From Rallus limicola (taxonomy: Eukaryota; Chordata; Aves; Gruiformes; Rallidae), in the NCBI GenBank assembly GCA_022605955.1, contig JAKCOZ010000598.1, positions 1 through 64,000 of the forward strand: 64,000 bases of DNA, given 5' to 3'. Each line of letters begins with the position of its first letter. Position 1 is the stretch's first letter. Shown here piece by piece: positions 34,969 to 47,300 of this stretch. Position numbers and translations under genes: made by a program. Below the pieces are notes generated by a model, which saw nothing but the letters and a program-made list of their open reading frames with translations, was not told the origin of the DNA and searched no databases.

Positions 34969-37900
34969 TTTTCTTTGTGAGTTATTGCTGGACGTTTAGC
35001 ATGTTTTGAACTGCAGTCTGCTAGGGCCGAGAAAAGCACCGTAGGAGGTTCCAGGCATGTTCCCTCTTTCCAGGCAAAGGGAAAAGGCTGAGAGCCAAAG
35101 TGACAGGGTCTACTCGTGTGTCCTGTTAGGAGGTTTCAGACAAGCTATGCCTTTCAGGCCTAGCTTCTTTACTTTGGGAGTTATTGCTGGACGTTTAGCA
35201 TGTTTTGAACTGCAGTCTGCTAGGGCCGAGAAAAGCACCGTAGGAGGTTCCAGGCATGTTCCCTCTTTCCAGGCAAAGGAAAAGGCTGAGAGCCAAAGTG
35301 ACAGGGTCTGCTCGTGTGTCCTGTTAGGAGGTTTCAGACAAGCTATGCCTTTCAGGCCTAGCTTCTTTACTTTGGGAGTTATTGCTGGACGTTTAGCATG
35401 TTTTGAACTGCAGTCTGCTAGGGCCGAGAAAAGCACCGTAGGAGGTTCCAGGCATGTTCCCTCTTTCCAGGCAAAGGAAAAGGCTGAGAGCCAAAGTGAC
35501 AGGGTCTGCTCGTGTGTCCTGTTAGGAGGTTTCAGACAAGCTATGCCTTTCAGGCCTAGCTTCTTTACTTTGGGAGTTATTGCTGGACGTTTAGCATGTT
35601 TTGAACTGCAGTCTGCTAGGGCCGAGAAAAGCACCGTAGGAGGTTCCAGGCATGTTCCCTCTTTCCAGGCAAAGGAAAAGGCTGAGAGCCAAAGTGACAG
35701 GGTCTGCTCGTGTGTCCTGTTAGGAGGTTTCAGACAAGCTATGCCTTTCAGGCCTAGCTTCTTTACTTTGGGAGTTATTGCTGGACGTTTAGCATGTTTT
35801 GAACTGCAGTCTGCTAGGGCCGAGAAAAGCACCGTAGGAGGTTCCAGGCATGTTCCCTCTTTCCAGGCAAAGGAAAAGGCTGAGAGCCAAAGTGACAGGG
35901 GCTGCTCGTGTGTCCTGTTAGGAGGTTTCAGACAAGCTATGCCTTTCAGGCCTAGCTTCTTTACTTTGGGAGTTATTGCTGGACGTTTAGCATGTTTTGA
36001 ACTGCAGTCTGCTAGGGCCGAGAAAAGCACCGTAGGAGGTTCCAGGCATGTTCCCTCTTTCCAGGCAAAGGAAAAGGCTGAGAGCCAAAGTGACAGGGTC
36101 TGCTCGTGTGTCCTGTTAGGAGGTTTCAGACAAGCTATGCCTTTAAGGCCTAGCTTCTTTACTTTGGGAGTTACTGCTGGACGTTTAGCATGTTTTGAAC
36201 TGCAGTCTGCTAGGGCCGAGAAAAGCACCGTAGGAGGTTCCAGGCATGTTCCCTCTTTCCAGGCAAAGGGAAAAGGCTGAGAGCCAAAGTGACAGGGTCT
36301 GCTCGTGTGTCCTGTTAGGAGGTTTCAGACAAGCTATGCCTTTCAGGCCTAGCTTCTTTACTTTGGGAGTTATTGCTGGACGTTGAGCATGTTTTGAACT
36401 GCAGTCTGCTAGGGCCGAGAAAAGCACCGTAGGAGGTTCCAGGCATGTTCCCTCTTTCCAGGCAAAGGGAAAAGGCTGAGAGCCAAAGTGACAGGGTCTG
36501 CTCGTGTGTCCTGTTAGGAGGTTTCAGACAAGCTATGCCTTTCAGGCCTAGCTTCTTTACTTTGGGAGTTATTGCTGGACGTTTAGCATGTTTTGAACTG
36601 CAGTCTGCTAGGGCCGAGAAAAGCACCGTAGGAGGTTCCAGGCATGTTCCCTCTTTCCAGGCAAAGGAAAAGGCTGAGAGCCAAAGTGACAGGGTCTGCT
36701 CGTGTGTCCTGTTAGGAGGTTTCAGACAAGCTATGCCTTTCAGGCCTAGCTTCTTTACTTTGGGAGTTATTGCTGGACGTTTAGCATGTTTTGAACTGCA
36801 GTCTGCTAGGGCCGAGAAAAGCACCGTAGGAGGTTCCAGGCATGTTCCCTCTTTCCAGGCAAAGGAAAAGGCTGAGAGCCAAAGTGACAGGGTCTGCTCG
36901 TGTGTCCTGTTAGGAGGTTTCAGACAAGCTATGCCTTTCAGGCCTAGCTTCTTTACTTTGGGAGTTATTGCTGGACGTTTAGCATGTTTTGAACTGCAGT
37001 CTGCTAGGGCCGAGAAAAGCACCGTAGGAGGTTCCAGGCATGTTCCCTCTTTCCAGGCAAAGGAAAAGGCTGAGAGCCAAAGTGACAGGGTCTGCTCGTG
37101 TGTCCTGTTAGGAGGTTTCAGACAAGCTATGCCTTTCAGGCCTAGCTTCTTTACTTTGGGAGTTATTGCTGGACGTTTAGCATGTTTTGAACTGCAGTCT
37201 GCTAGGGCCGAGAAAAGCACCGTAGGAGGTTCCAGGCATGTTCCCTCTTTCCAGGCAAAGGAAAAGGCTGAGAGCCAAAGTGACAGGGTCTGCTCGTGTG
37301 TCCTGTTAGGAGGTTTCAGACAAGCTATGCCTTTCATGCCTAGCTTCTTTACTTTGGGAGTTATTGCTGGACGTTTAGCATGTTTTGAACTGCAGTCTGC
37401 TAGGGCCGAGAAAAGCACCGTAGGAGGTTCCAGGCATGTTCCCTCTTTCCAGGCAAAGGAAAAGGCTGAGAGCCAAAGTGACAGGGTCTGCTCGTGTGTC
37501 CTGTTAGGAGGTTTCAGACAAGCTATGCCTTTCAGGCCTAGCTTCTTTACTTTGGGAGTTATTGCTGGACGTTTAGCATGTTTTGAACTGCAGTCTGCTA
37601 GGGCCGAGAAAAGCACCGTAGGAGGTTCCAGGCATGTTCCCTCTTTCCAGGCAAAGGAAAAGGCTGAGAGCCAAAGTGACAGGGTCTGCTCGTGTGTCCT
37701 GTTAGGAGGTTTCAGACAAGCTATGCCTTTCAGGCCTAGCTTCTTTACTTTGGGAGTTATTGCTGGACGTTTAGCATGTTTTGAACTGCAGTCTGCTAGG
37801 GCCGAGAAAAGCACCATAGGAGGTTCCAGGCATGTTCCCTCTTTCCAGGCAAAGGAAAAGGCTGAGAGCCAAAGTGACAGGGTCTGCTCGTGTGTCCTGT

Positions 37901-38679
37901 TAGGAGGTTTCAGACAAGCTATGCCTTTCAGGCCTAGCTTCTTTACTTTGGGAGTTATTGCTGGACGTTTAGCATGTTTTGAACTGCAGTCTGCTAGGGC
38001 CGAGAAAAGCACCGTAGGAGGTTCCAGGCATGTTCCCTCTTTCCAGGCAAAGGAAAAGGCTGAGAGCCAAAGTGACAGGGTCTGCTCGTGTGTCCTGTTA
38101 GGAGGTTTCAGACAAGCTATGCCTTTCAGGCCTAGCTTCTTTACTTTGGGAGTTATTGCTGGACGTTTAGCATGTTTTGAACTGCAGTCTGCTAGGGCCG
38201 AGAAAAGCACGGTAGGAGGTTCCAGGCATGTTCCCTCTTTCCAGGCAAAGGAAAAGGCTGAGAGCCAAAGTGACAGGGTCTGCTCGTGTGTCCTGTTAGG
38301 AGGTTTCAGACAAGCTATGCCTTTCAGGCCTAGCTTCTTTACTTTGGGAGTTATTGCTGGACGTTTAGCATGTTTTGAACTGCAGTCTGCTAGGGCCGAG
38401 AAAAGCACCGTAGGAGGTTCCAGGCATGTTCCCTCTTTCCAGGCAAAGGAAAAGGCTGAGAGCCAAAGTGACAGGGTCTGCTCGTGTGTCCTGTTAGGAG
38501 GTTTCAGACAAGCTATGCCTTTCAGGCCTAGCTTCTTTTCTTTGGGAGTTATTGCTGGACGTTTAGCATGTTTTGAACTGCAGTCTGCTAGGGCCGAGAA
38601 AAGCACCGTAGGAGGTTCCAGGCATGTTCCCTCTTTCCAGGCAAAGGGAAAAGGCTGAGAGCCAAAGTGACAGGGTCTA
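34969..38679. repeat. 63-mer-shift duplicated segment, right copy
   Basis: Counterpart of 22,490-26,200 at a shift of 12,479 bp. TTTTCTTTGTGAG lies near 34,970, CCTTTAAGGCC/GTTACTGCTGG at 36,144-36,174, paired 199-bp monomers end at 36,270 and 36,469, GACGTTGAGC lies at 36,381, and ACCATAGG at 37,815. The 199-bp spacing string 6, 1, 11 is identical in both copies. Confidence 0.88.
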
Positions 38680-38832
38680 CTCGTGTGTCCTGTTAGGAGG
38701 TTTCAGACAAGCTATGCCTTTCAGGCCTAGCTTCTTTACTTTGGGAGTTATTGCTGGACGTTTAGCATGTTTTGAACTGCAGTCTGCTAGGGCCGAGAAA
38801 AGCACCGTAGGAGGTTCCAGGCATGTTCCCTC

Positions 38833-39624
38833 TTTCCAGGCAAAGGAAAAGGCTGAGAGCCAAAGTGACAGGGTCTGCTTGTGTGTCCTGTTAGGGGGTT
38901 TCAGACAAGCTATGCCTTTCATGCCTAGATTCTTTACTTTGGGAGTTATTGCTGGACGTTTAGCATGTTTTGAACTGCAGTCTGCTAGGGCCGAGAAAAG
39001 CACTGTAGGAGGTAGCAGGTATGTTCCCTCTTTCCAGGCAAAGGAAAAGGCTGAGAGCCAAAGTGACAGGGTCTGCTTGTGTGTCCATTTAGGAGGTTTC
39101 AGACAAGCTATGCCTTTCATGCCTAGCTTCTTTACTTTGGGAGTTATTGCTGGATGTTTAGCATGTTTTGAACTGCAGTCTGCTAGGGCCGAGAAAAGCA
39201 CCGTAGGAGGTTCCAGGCATGTTCCCTCTTTCCAGGCAAAGGAAAAGGCTGAGAGCCAAAGTGACAGGGTCTGCTTGTGTGTCCTGTTAGGAGGTTTCAG
39301 ACAAGCTATGCCTTTCAGTCCTAGCTTCTTTACTTTGGGAGTTATTGCTGGACGTTTAGCATGTTTTGAACTGCACTCTGCTAGGGCCGAGAAAAGCACC
39401 GTAGGAGGTTCCAGGCATGTTCCCTCTTTCCAGGCAAAGGAAAAGGCTGAGCGCCAAAGTGACAGGGTCTGCTTGTGTGTCCTGTTAGGGGGGTTCAGAC
39501 AAGCTATGCCTTTCATGCCTAGCTTCTTTACTTTGGGAGTTATTGCTGGACGTTTAGCATGTTTTGAACTGCAGTCTGCTAGGGCCGAGAAAAGCACTGT
39601 AGGAGGTAGCAGGTATGTTCCCTC
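38833..39624. repeat. L-type island of four monomers
   Basis: Exactly 792 bp. It carries, in order, CCTAGATTC with GGTAGCAGGT, TCCATTTAGG with GGATGTTTAG (a CpG decay not seen in the other copies), GCACTCTG with GCTGAGCGCC, and GTTAGGGGGG with GGTAGCAGGT. It is the first four monomers of the 17-monomer L block found at 26,354 and 40,616. It then switches directly to S monomers at 39,625, a clean recombination junction. It lies 1,783 bp (nine monomers plus one G) before the start of the next L block. Confidence 0.88.
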
Positions 39625-40615
39625 TTTCCAGGCAAAGGAAAAGGCTGAGAGCCAAAGTGACAGGGTCTGCTCGTGTGTCCTGTTAGGAGGTTTCAGACAA
39701 GCTATGCCTTTCAGGCCTAGCTTCTTTACTTTGGGAGTTATTGCTGGACGTTTAGCATGTTTTGAACTGCAGTCTGCTAGGGCCGAGAAAAGCACCGTAG
39801 GAGGTTCCAGGCATGTTCCCTCTTTCCAGGCAAAGGAAAAGGCTGAGAGCCAAAGTGACAGGGTCTGCTCGTGTGTCCTGTTAGGAGGTTTCAGACAAGC
39901 TATGCCTTTCAGGCCTAGCTTCTTTACTTTGGGAGTTATTGCTGGACGTTTAGCATGTTTTGAACTGCAGTCTGCTAGGGCCGAGAAAAGCACGGTAGGA
40001 GGTTCCAGGCATGTTCCCTCTTTCCAGGCAAAGGAAAAGGCTGAGAGCCAAAGTGACAGGGTCTGCTCGTGTGTCCTGTTAGGAGGTTTCAGACAAGCTA
40101 TGCCTTTCAGGCCTAGCTTCTTTACTTTGGGAGTTATTGCTGGACGTTTAGCATGTTTTGAACTGCAGTCTGCTAGGGCCGAGAAAAGCACCGTAGGAGG
40201 TTCCAGGCATGTTCCCTCTTTCCAGGCAAAGGAAAAGGCTGAGAGCCAAAGTGACAGGGTCTGCTCGTGTGTCCTGTTAGGAGGTTTCAGACAAGCTATG
40301 CCTTTCAGGCCTAGCTTCTTTTCTTTGGGAGTTATTGCTGGACGTTTAGCATGTTTTGAACTGCAGTCTGCTAGGGCCGAGAAAAGCACCGTAGGAGGTT
40401 CCAGGCATGTTCCCTCTTTCCAGGCAAAGGGAAAAGGCTGAGAGCCAAAGTGACAGGGTCTACTCGTGTGTCCTGTTAGGAGGTTTCAGACAAGCTATGC
40501 CTTTCAGGCCTAGCTTCTTTACTTTGGGAGTTATTGCTGGACGTTTAGCATGTTTTGAACTGCAGTCTGCTAGGGCCGAGAAAAGCACCGTAGGAGGTTC
40601 CAGGCATGTTCCCTC
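39625..40615. repeat. S-type island of five monomers
   Basis: 991 bp, five S monomers of which one has 199 bp. It carries CACGGTAGG near 39,994, TTTTCTTTG near 40,320, the extra G ending at 40,431 and CTACTCGTG near 40,460. CACGGTAGG is otherwise seen only near 38,210, 1,784 bp upstream (9 x 198 plus two: one extra G and a position-reading tolerance of one base). The order therefore matches a nine-monomer tandem duplication of about 38.1-38.9 kb with the four-monomer L island. Confidence 0.8.
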
Positions 40616-43600
40616 TTTCCAGGCAAAGGAAAAGGCTGAGAGCCAAAGTGACAGGGTCTGCTTGTGTGTCCTGTTAGGGGGTTTCAGACAAGCTATGCCT
40701 TTCATGCCTAGATTCTTTACTTTGGGAGTTATTGCTGGACGTTTAGCATGTTTTGAACTGCAGTCTGCTAGGGCCGAGAAAAGCACTGTAGGAGGTAGCA
40801 GGTATGTTCCCTCTTTCCAGGCAAAGGAAAAGGCTGAGAGCCAAAGTGACAGGGTCTGCTTGTGTGTCCATTTAGGAGGTTTCAGACAAGCTATGCCTTT
40901 CATGCCTAGCTTCTTTACTTTGGGAGTTATTGCTGGACGTTTAGCATGTTTTGAACTGCAGTCTGCTAGGGCCGAGAAAAGCACCGTAGGAGGTTCCAGG
41001 CATGTTCCCTCTTTCCAGGCAAAGGAAAAGGCTGAGAGCCAAAGTGACAGGGTCTGCTTGTGTGTCCTGTTAGGAGGTTTCAGACAAGCTATGCCTTTCA
41101 GTCCTAGCTTCTTTACTTTGGGAGTTATTGCTGGACGTTTAGCATGTTTTGAACTGCACTCTGCTAGGGCCGAGAAAAGCACCGTAGGAGGTTCCAGGCA
41201 TGTTCCCTCTTTCCAGGCAAAGGAAAAGGCTGAGCGCCAAAGTGACAGGGTCTGCTTGTGTGTCCTGTTAGGGGGGTTCAGACAAGCTATGCCTTTCATG
41301 CCTAGCTTCTTTACTTTGGGAGTTATTGCTGGACGTTTAGCATGTTTTGAACTGCAGTCTGCTAGGGCCGAGAAAAGCACTGTAGGAGGTAGCAGGTATG
41401 TTCCCTCTTTCCAGGCAAAGGAAAAGGCTGAGAGCCAAAGTGACAGGGTCTGCTTGTGTGTCCATTTAGGAGGTTTCAGACAAGCTATGCCTTTCAGGCC
41501 TAGCTTCTTTACTTTGGGAGTTATTGCTGGACGTTTAGCATGTTTTGAACTGCAGTCTGCTAGGGCCGAGAAAAGCACCGTAGGAGGTTCCAGGCATGTT
41601 CCCTCTTTCCAGGCAAAGGAAAAGGCTGAGAGCCAAAGTGACAGGGTCTGCTTGTGTGTCCTGTTAGGAGGTTTCAGACAAGCTATGCCTTTCAGTCCTA
41701 GCTTCTTTACTTTGGGAGTTATTGCTGGACGTTTAGCATGTTTTGAACTGCAGTCTGCTAGGGCCGAGAAAAGCACCGTAGGAGGTTCCAGGCATGTTCC
41801 CTCTTTCCAGGCAAAGGAAAAGGCTGAGAGCCAAAGTGACAGGGTCTGCTTGTGTGTCCTGTTAGGAGGTTTCAGACAAGCTATGCCTTTCAGTCCTAGC
41901 TTCTTTACTTTGGGAGTTATTGCTGGACGTTTAGCATGTTTTGAACTGCAGTCTGCTAGGGCCGAGAAAAGCACCGTAGGAGGTTCCAGGCATGTTCCCT
42001 CTTTCCAGGCAAAGGAAAAGGCTGAGAGCCAAAGTGACAGGGTCTGCTTGTGAGTCCTGTTAGGAGGTTTCAGACAAGCTATGCCTTTCATGCCTAGCTT
42101 CTTTACTTTGGGAGTTATTGCTGGACGTTTAGCATGTTTTGAACTGCAGTCTGCTAGGGCCGAGAAAAGCACCGTAGGAGGTTCCAGGCATGTTCCCTCT
42201 TTCCAGGCAAAGGAAAAGGCTGAGAGCCAAAGTGACAGGGTCTGCTTGTGTGTCCTGTTAGGAGGTTTCAGACAAGCTATGCCTTTCAGGCCTAGCTTCT
42301 TTACTTTGGGAGTTATTGCTGGACGGTTAGCATGTTTTGAACTGCAGTCTGCTAGGGCCGAGAAAAGCACCGTAGGAGGTTCCAGGCATGTTCCCTCTTT
42401 CCAGGCAAAGGAAAAGGCTGAGAGCCAAAGTGACAGGGTCTGCTCGTGTGTCCTGTTAGGAGGTTTCAGACAAGCTATGCCTTTCAGGCCTAGCTTCTTT
42501 ACTTTGGGAGTTATTGCTGGACGTTTAGCATGTTTTGAACTGCAGTCTGCTAGGGCCGAGAAAAGCACCGTAGGAGGTTCCAGGCATGTTCCCTCTTTCC
42601 AGGCAAAGGAAAAGGCTGAGAGCCAAAGTGACAGGATCTGCTTGTGTGTCCTGTTAGGAGGTTTCAGACAAGCTATGCCTTTCAGGCCTAGCTTCTTTAC
42701 TTTGGGAGTTATTGCTGGACGTTTAGCATGTTTTGAACTGCAGTCTGCTAGGGCCGAGAAAAGCACCGTAGGAGGTTCCAGGCATGTTCCCTCTTTCCAG
42801 GCAAAGGAAAAGGCTGAGAGCCAAAGTGACAGGGTCTGCTTGTGTGTCCTGTTAGGAGGTTTCAGACAAGCTATGCCTTTCAGGCCTAGCTTCTTTACTT
42901 TGGGAGTTATTGCTGGACGTTTAGCATGTTTTGAACTGCAGTCTGCTAGGGCCGAGAAAAGCACCGTAGGAGGTTCCAGGCATGTTCCCTCTTTCCAGGC
43001 AAAGGAAAAGGCTGAGAGCCAAAGTGACAGGGTCTGCTTGTGAGTCCTGTTAGGAGGTTTCAGACAAGCTATGCCTTTCATGCCTAGCTTCTTTACTTTG
43101 GGAGTTATTGCTGGACGTTTAGCATGTTTTGAACTGCAGTCTGCTAGGGCCGAGAAAAGCACCGTAGGAGGTTCCAGGCATGTTCCCTCTTTCCAGGCAA
43201 AGGAAAAGGCTGAGAGCCAAAGTGACAGGGTCTGCTTGTGTGTCCTGTTAGGAGGTTTCAGACAAGCTATGCCTTTCAGTCCTAGCTTCTTTACTTTGGG
43301 AGTTATTGCTGGACGGTTAGCATGTTTTGAACTGCAGTCTGCTAGGGCCGAGAAAAGCACCGTAGGAGGTTCCAGGCATGTTCCCTCTTTCCAGGCAAAG
43401 GAAAAGGCTGAGAGCCAAAGTGACAGGGTCTGCTTGTGTGTCCTGTTAGGAGGTTTCAGACAAGCTATGCCTTTCATGCCTAGCTTCTTTACTTTGGGAG
43501 TTATTGCTGGACGTTTAGCATGTTTTGAACAGCAGTCTGCTACGGCCGAGAAAAGCACCGTAGGAGGTTCCAGGCATGTTCCCTCTTTCCAGGCAAAGGA

Positions 43601-43983
43601 AAAGGCTGAGAGCCAAAGTGACAGGGTCTGCTTGTGTGTCCTGTTAGGAGGTTTCAGACAAGCTATGCCTTTCATGCCTAGCTTCTTTACTTTGGGAGTT
43701 ATTGCTGGACGTTTAGCATGTTTTGAACTGCAGTCTGCTAGGGCCGAGAAAAGCACCGTAGGAGGTTCCAGGCATGTTCCCTCTTTCCAGGCAAAGGAAA
43801 AGGCTGAGAGCCAAAGTGACAGGGTCTGCTTGTGTGTCCTGTTAGGAGGTTTCAGACAAGCTATGCCTTTCAGGCCTAGCTTCTTTACTTTGGGAGTTAT
43901 TGCTGGACGTTTAGCATGTTTTGAGAACTGCAGTCTGCTAGGGCCGAGAAAAGCACCGTAGGAGGTTCCAGGCATGTTCCCTC
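40616..43983. repeat. L-type monomer block 3 (17 monomers), right copy of a 72-mer duplication
   Basis: Length 3,368 bp, that is 17 x 198 plus a 2-bp insertion near 43,924. Landmarks repeat those of 26,354-29,719 at a shift of 14,262 bp (72 x 198 plus six G insertions). CTTGTGAGTCC lies at 42,047 and 43,037, and CAGGATCTG near 42,633. The copy carries the double variant GAACAGCAGTCTGCTACGG near 43,528, as at 10.6 and 11.6 kb, whereas the left copy has only the first half of it. This suggests conversion or separate ancestry at that monomer. Confidence 0.88.
43921..43926. other. 2-bp insertion in one monomer (TTGAGAACTG)
   Basis: The usual TTTTGAACTG reads TTTTGAGAACTG, giving a 200-bp monomer, the only one of this kind in the window. 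It sits exactly at the L-to-S transition, one monomer before the first S-type base at 44,029. It may be a real microduplication of GA at a junction, or a local consensus error. Confidence 0.9.
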
Positions 43984-44399
43984 TTTCCAGGCAAAGGAAA
44001 AGGCTGAGAGCCAAAGTGACAGGGTCTGCTCGTGTGTCCTGTTAGGAGGTTTCAGACAAGCTATGCCTTTCAGGCCTAGCTTCTTTACTTTGGGAGTTAT
44101 TGCTGGACGTTTAGCATGTTTTGAACTGCAGTCTGCTAGGGCCGAGAAAAGCACCGTAGGAGGTTCCAGGCATGTTCCCTCTTTCCAGGCAAAGGAAAAG
44201 GCTGAGAGCCAAAGTGACAGGGTCTGCTCGTGTGTCCTGTTAGGAGGTTTCAGACAAGCTATGCCTTTCAGGCCTAGCTTCTTTACTTTGGGAGTTATTG
44301 CTGGACGTTTAGCATGTTTTGAACTGCAGTCTGCTAGGGCCGAGAAAAGCACCGTAGGAGGTTCCAGGCATGTTCCCTCTTTCCAGGCAAAGGAAAAGG

Positions 44400-47300
44400 C
44401 TGAGAGCCAAAGTGACAGGGGCTGCTCGTGTGTCCTGTTAGGAGGTTTCAGACAAGCTATGCCTTTCAGGCCTAGCTTCTTTACTTTGGGAGTTATTGCT
44501 GAACGTTTAGCATGTTTTGAACTGCAGTCTGCTAGGGCCGAGAAAAGCACCGTAGGAGGTTCCAGGCATGTTCCCTCTTTCCAGGCAAAGGAAAAGGCTG
44601 AGAGCCAAAGTGACAGGGTCTGCTCGTGTGTCCTGTTAGGAGGTTTCAGACAAGCTATGCCTTTCAGGCCTAGCTTCTTTACTTTGGCAGTTATTGCTGG
44701 ACGTTTAGCATGTTTTGAACTGCAGTCTGCTAGGGCCGAGAAAAGCACCGTAGGAGGTTCCAGGCATGTTCCCTCTTTCCAGGCAAAGGAAAAGGCTGAG
44801 AGCCAAAGTGACAGGGTCTGCTCGTGTGTCCTGTTAGGAGGTTTCAGACAAGCTATGCCTTTCAGGCCTAGCTTCTTTACTTTGGGAGTTATTGCTGGAC
44901 GTTTAGCATGTTTTGAACTGCAGTCTGCTAGGGCCGAGAAAAGCACCATAGGAGGTTCCAGGCATGTTCCCTCTTTCCAGGCAAAGGAAAAGGCTGAGAG
45001 CCAAAGTGACAGGGTCTGCTCGTGTGTCCTGTTAGGAGGTTTCAGACAAGCTATGCCTTTCAGTCCTAGCTTCTTTACTTTGGGAGTTATTGCTGGACGG
45101 TTAGCATGTTTTGAACTGCAGTCTGCTAGGGCCGAGAAAAGCACCGTAGGAGGTTCCAGGCATGTTCCCTCTTTCCAGGCAAAGGAAAAGGCTGAGAGCC
45201 AAAGTGACAGGGGCTGCTCGTGTGTCCTGTTAGGAGGTTTCAGACAAGCTATGCCTTTCAGGCCTAGCTTCTTTACTTTGGGAGTTATTGCTGGACGTTT
45301 AGCATGTTTTGAACTGCAGTCTGCTAGGGCCGAGAAAAGCACCGTAGGAGGTTCCAGGCATGTTCCCTCTTTCCAGGCAAAGGAAAAGGCTGAGAGCCAA
45401 AGTGACAGGGTCTGCTCGTGTGTCCTGTTAGGAGGTTTCAGACAAGCTATGCCTTTCAGGCCTAGCTTCTTTACTTTGGGAGTTATTGCTGGACGTTTAG
45501 CATGTTTTGAACTGCAGTCTGCTAGGGCCGAGAAAAGCACCGTAGGAGGTTCCAGGCATGTTCCCTCTTTCCAGGCAAAGGAAAAGGCTGAGAGCCAAAG
45601 TGACAGGGTCTGCTCGTGTGTCCTGTTAGGAGGTTTCAGACAAGCTATGCCTTTCAGGCCTAGCTTCTTTACTTTGGCAGTTATTGCTGGACGTTTAGCA
45701 TGTTTTGAACTGCAGTCTGCTAGGGCCGAGAAAAGCACCGTAGGAGGTTCCAGGCATGTTCCCTCTTTCCAGGCAAAGGAAAAGGCTGAGAGCCAAAGTG
45801 ACAGGGTCTGCTCGTGTGTCCTGTTAGGAGGTTTCAGACAAGCTATGCCTTTCAGGCCTAGCTTCTTTACTTTGGGAGTTATTGCTGGACGTTTAGCATG
45901 TTTTGAACTGCAGTCTGCTAGGGCCGAGAAAAGCACCGTAGGAGGTTCCAGGCATGTTCCCTCTTTCCAGGCAAAGGAAAAGGCTGAGAGCCAAAGTGAC
46001 AGGGTCTGCTCGTGTGTCCTGTTAGGAGGTTTCAGACAAGCTATGCCTTTCAGGCCTAGCTTCTTTACTTTGGGAGTTATTGCTGGACGTTTAGCATGTT
46101 TTGAACTGCAGTCTGCTAGGGCCGAGAAAAGCACCGTAGGAGGTTCCAGGCATGTTCCCTCTTTCCAGGCAAAGGAAAAGGCTGAGAGCCAAAGTGACAG
46201 GGTCTGCTCGTGTGTCCTGTTAGGAGGTTTCAGACAAGCTATGCCTTTCAGGCCTAGCTTCTTTACTTTGGGAGTTATTGCTGGACGTTTAGCATGTTTT
46301 GAACTGCAGTCTGCTAGGGCCGAGAAAAGCACCGTAGGAGGTTCCAGGCATGTTCCCTCTTTCCAGGCAAAGGAAAAGGCTGAGAGCCAAAGTGACAGGG
46401 GCTGCTCGTGTGTCCTGTTAGGAGGTTTCAGACAAGCTATGCCTTTCAGGCCTAGCTTCTTTACTTTGGGAGTTATTGCTGAACGTTTAGCATGTTTTGA
46501 ACTGCAGTCTGCTAGGGCCGAGAAAAGCACCGTAGGAGGTTCCAGGCATGTTCCCTCTTTCCAGGCAAAGGAAAAGGCTGAGAGCCAAAGGGACAGGGTC
46601 TGCTCGTGTGTCCTGTTAGGAGGTTTCAGACAAGCTATGCCTTTCAGGCCTAGCTTCTTTACTTTGGCAGTTATTGCTGGACGTTTAGCATGTTTTGAAC
46701 TGCAGTCTGCTAGGGCCGAGAAAAGCACCGTAGGAGGTTCCAGGCATGTTCCCTCTTTCCAGGCAAAGGAAAAGGCTGAGAGCCAAAGTGACAGGGTCTG
46801 CTCGTGTGTCCTGTTAGGAGGTTTCAGACAAGCTATGCCTTTCAGGCCTAGCTTCTTTACTTTGGGAGTTATTGCTGGACGTTTAGCATGTTTTGAACTG
46901 CAGTCTGCTAGGGCCGAGAAAAGCACCATAGGAGGTTCCAGGCATGTTCCCTCTTTCCAGGCAAAGGAAAAGGCTGAGAGCCAAAGTGACAGGGTCTGCT
47001 CGTGTGTCCTGTTAGGAGGTTTCAGACAAGCTATGCCTTTCAGTCCTAGCTTCTTTACTTTGGGAGTTATTGCTGGACGGTTAGCATGTTTTGAACTGCA
47101 GTCTGCTAGGGCCGAGAAAAGCACCGTAGGAGGTTCCAGGCATGTTCCCTCTTTCCAGGCAAAGGAAAAGGCTGAGAGCCAAAGTGACAGGGTCTGCTCG
47201 TGTGTCCTGTTAGGAGGTTTCAGACAAGCTATGCCTTTCAGGCCTAGCTTCTTTACTTTGGGAGTTATTGCTGGACGTTTAGCATGTTTGGAACTGCAGT

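Larger units (their letters stand above)
29720..38832. repeat. S-type monomer block 2 (46 monomers, five of 199 bp)
   Basis: Length 9,113 bp equals 46 x 198 plus five G insertions. Up to 34.1 kb it resembles the start of the first and last S blocks, with GGGGCTGCTCG, GCTGAACGTT (30,236), ACCATAGG, GTCC, GTTTGGAAC and AAAGGGACGGGG. After the G insertion at 34,090 it switches to the TTTTCTTTG / extra-G / CTACTCGTG set, as at 16,260 and 49,344. Two rare substitutions, CACGGTAGG near 38,210 and CATGCC near 37,335, are local. Confidence 0.85.
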
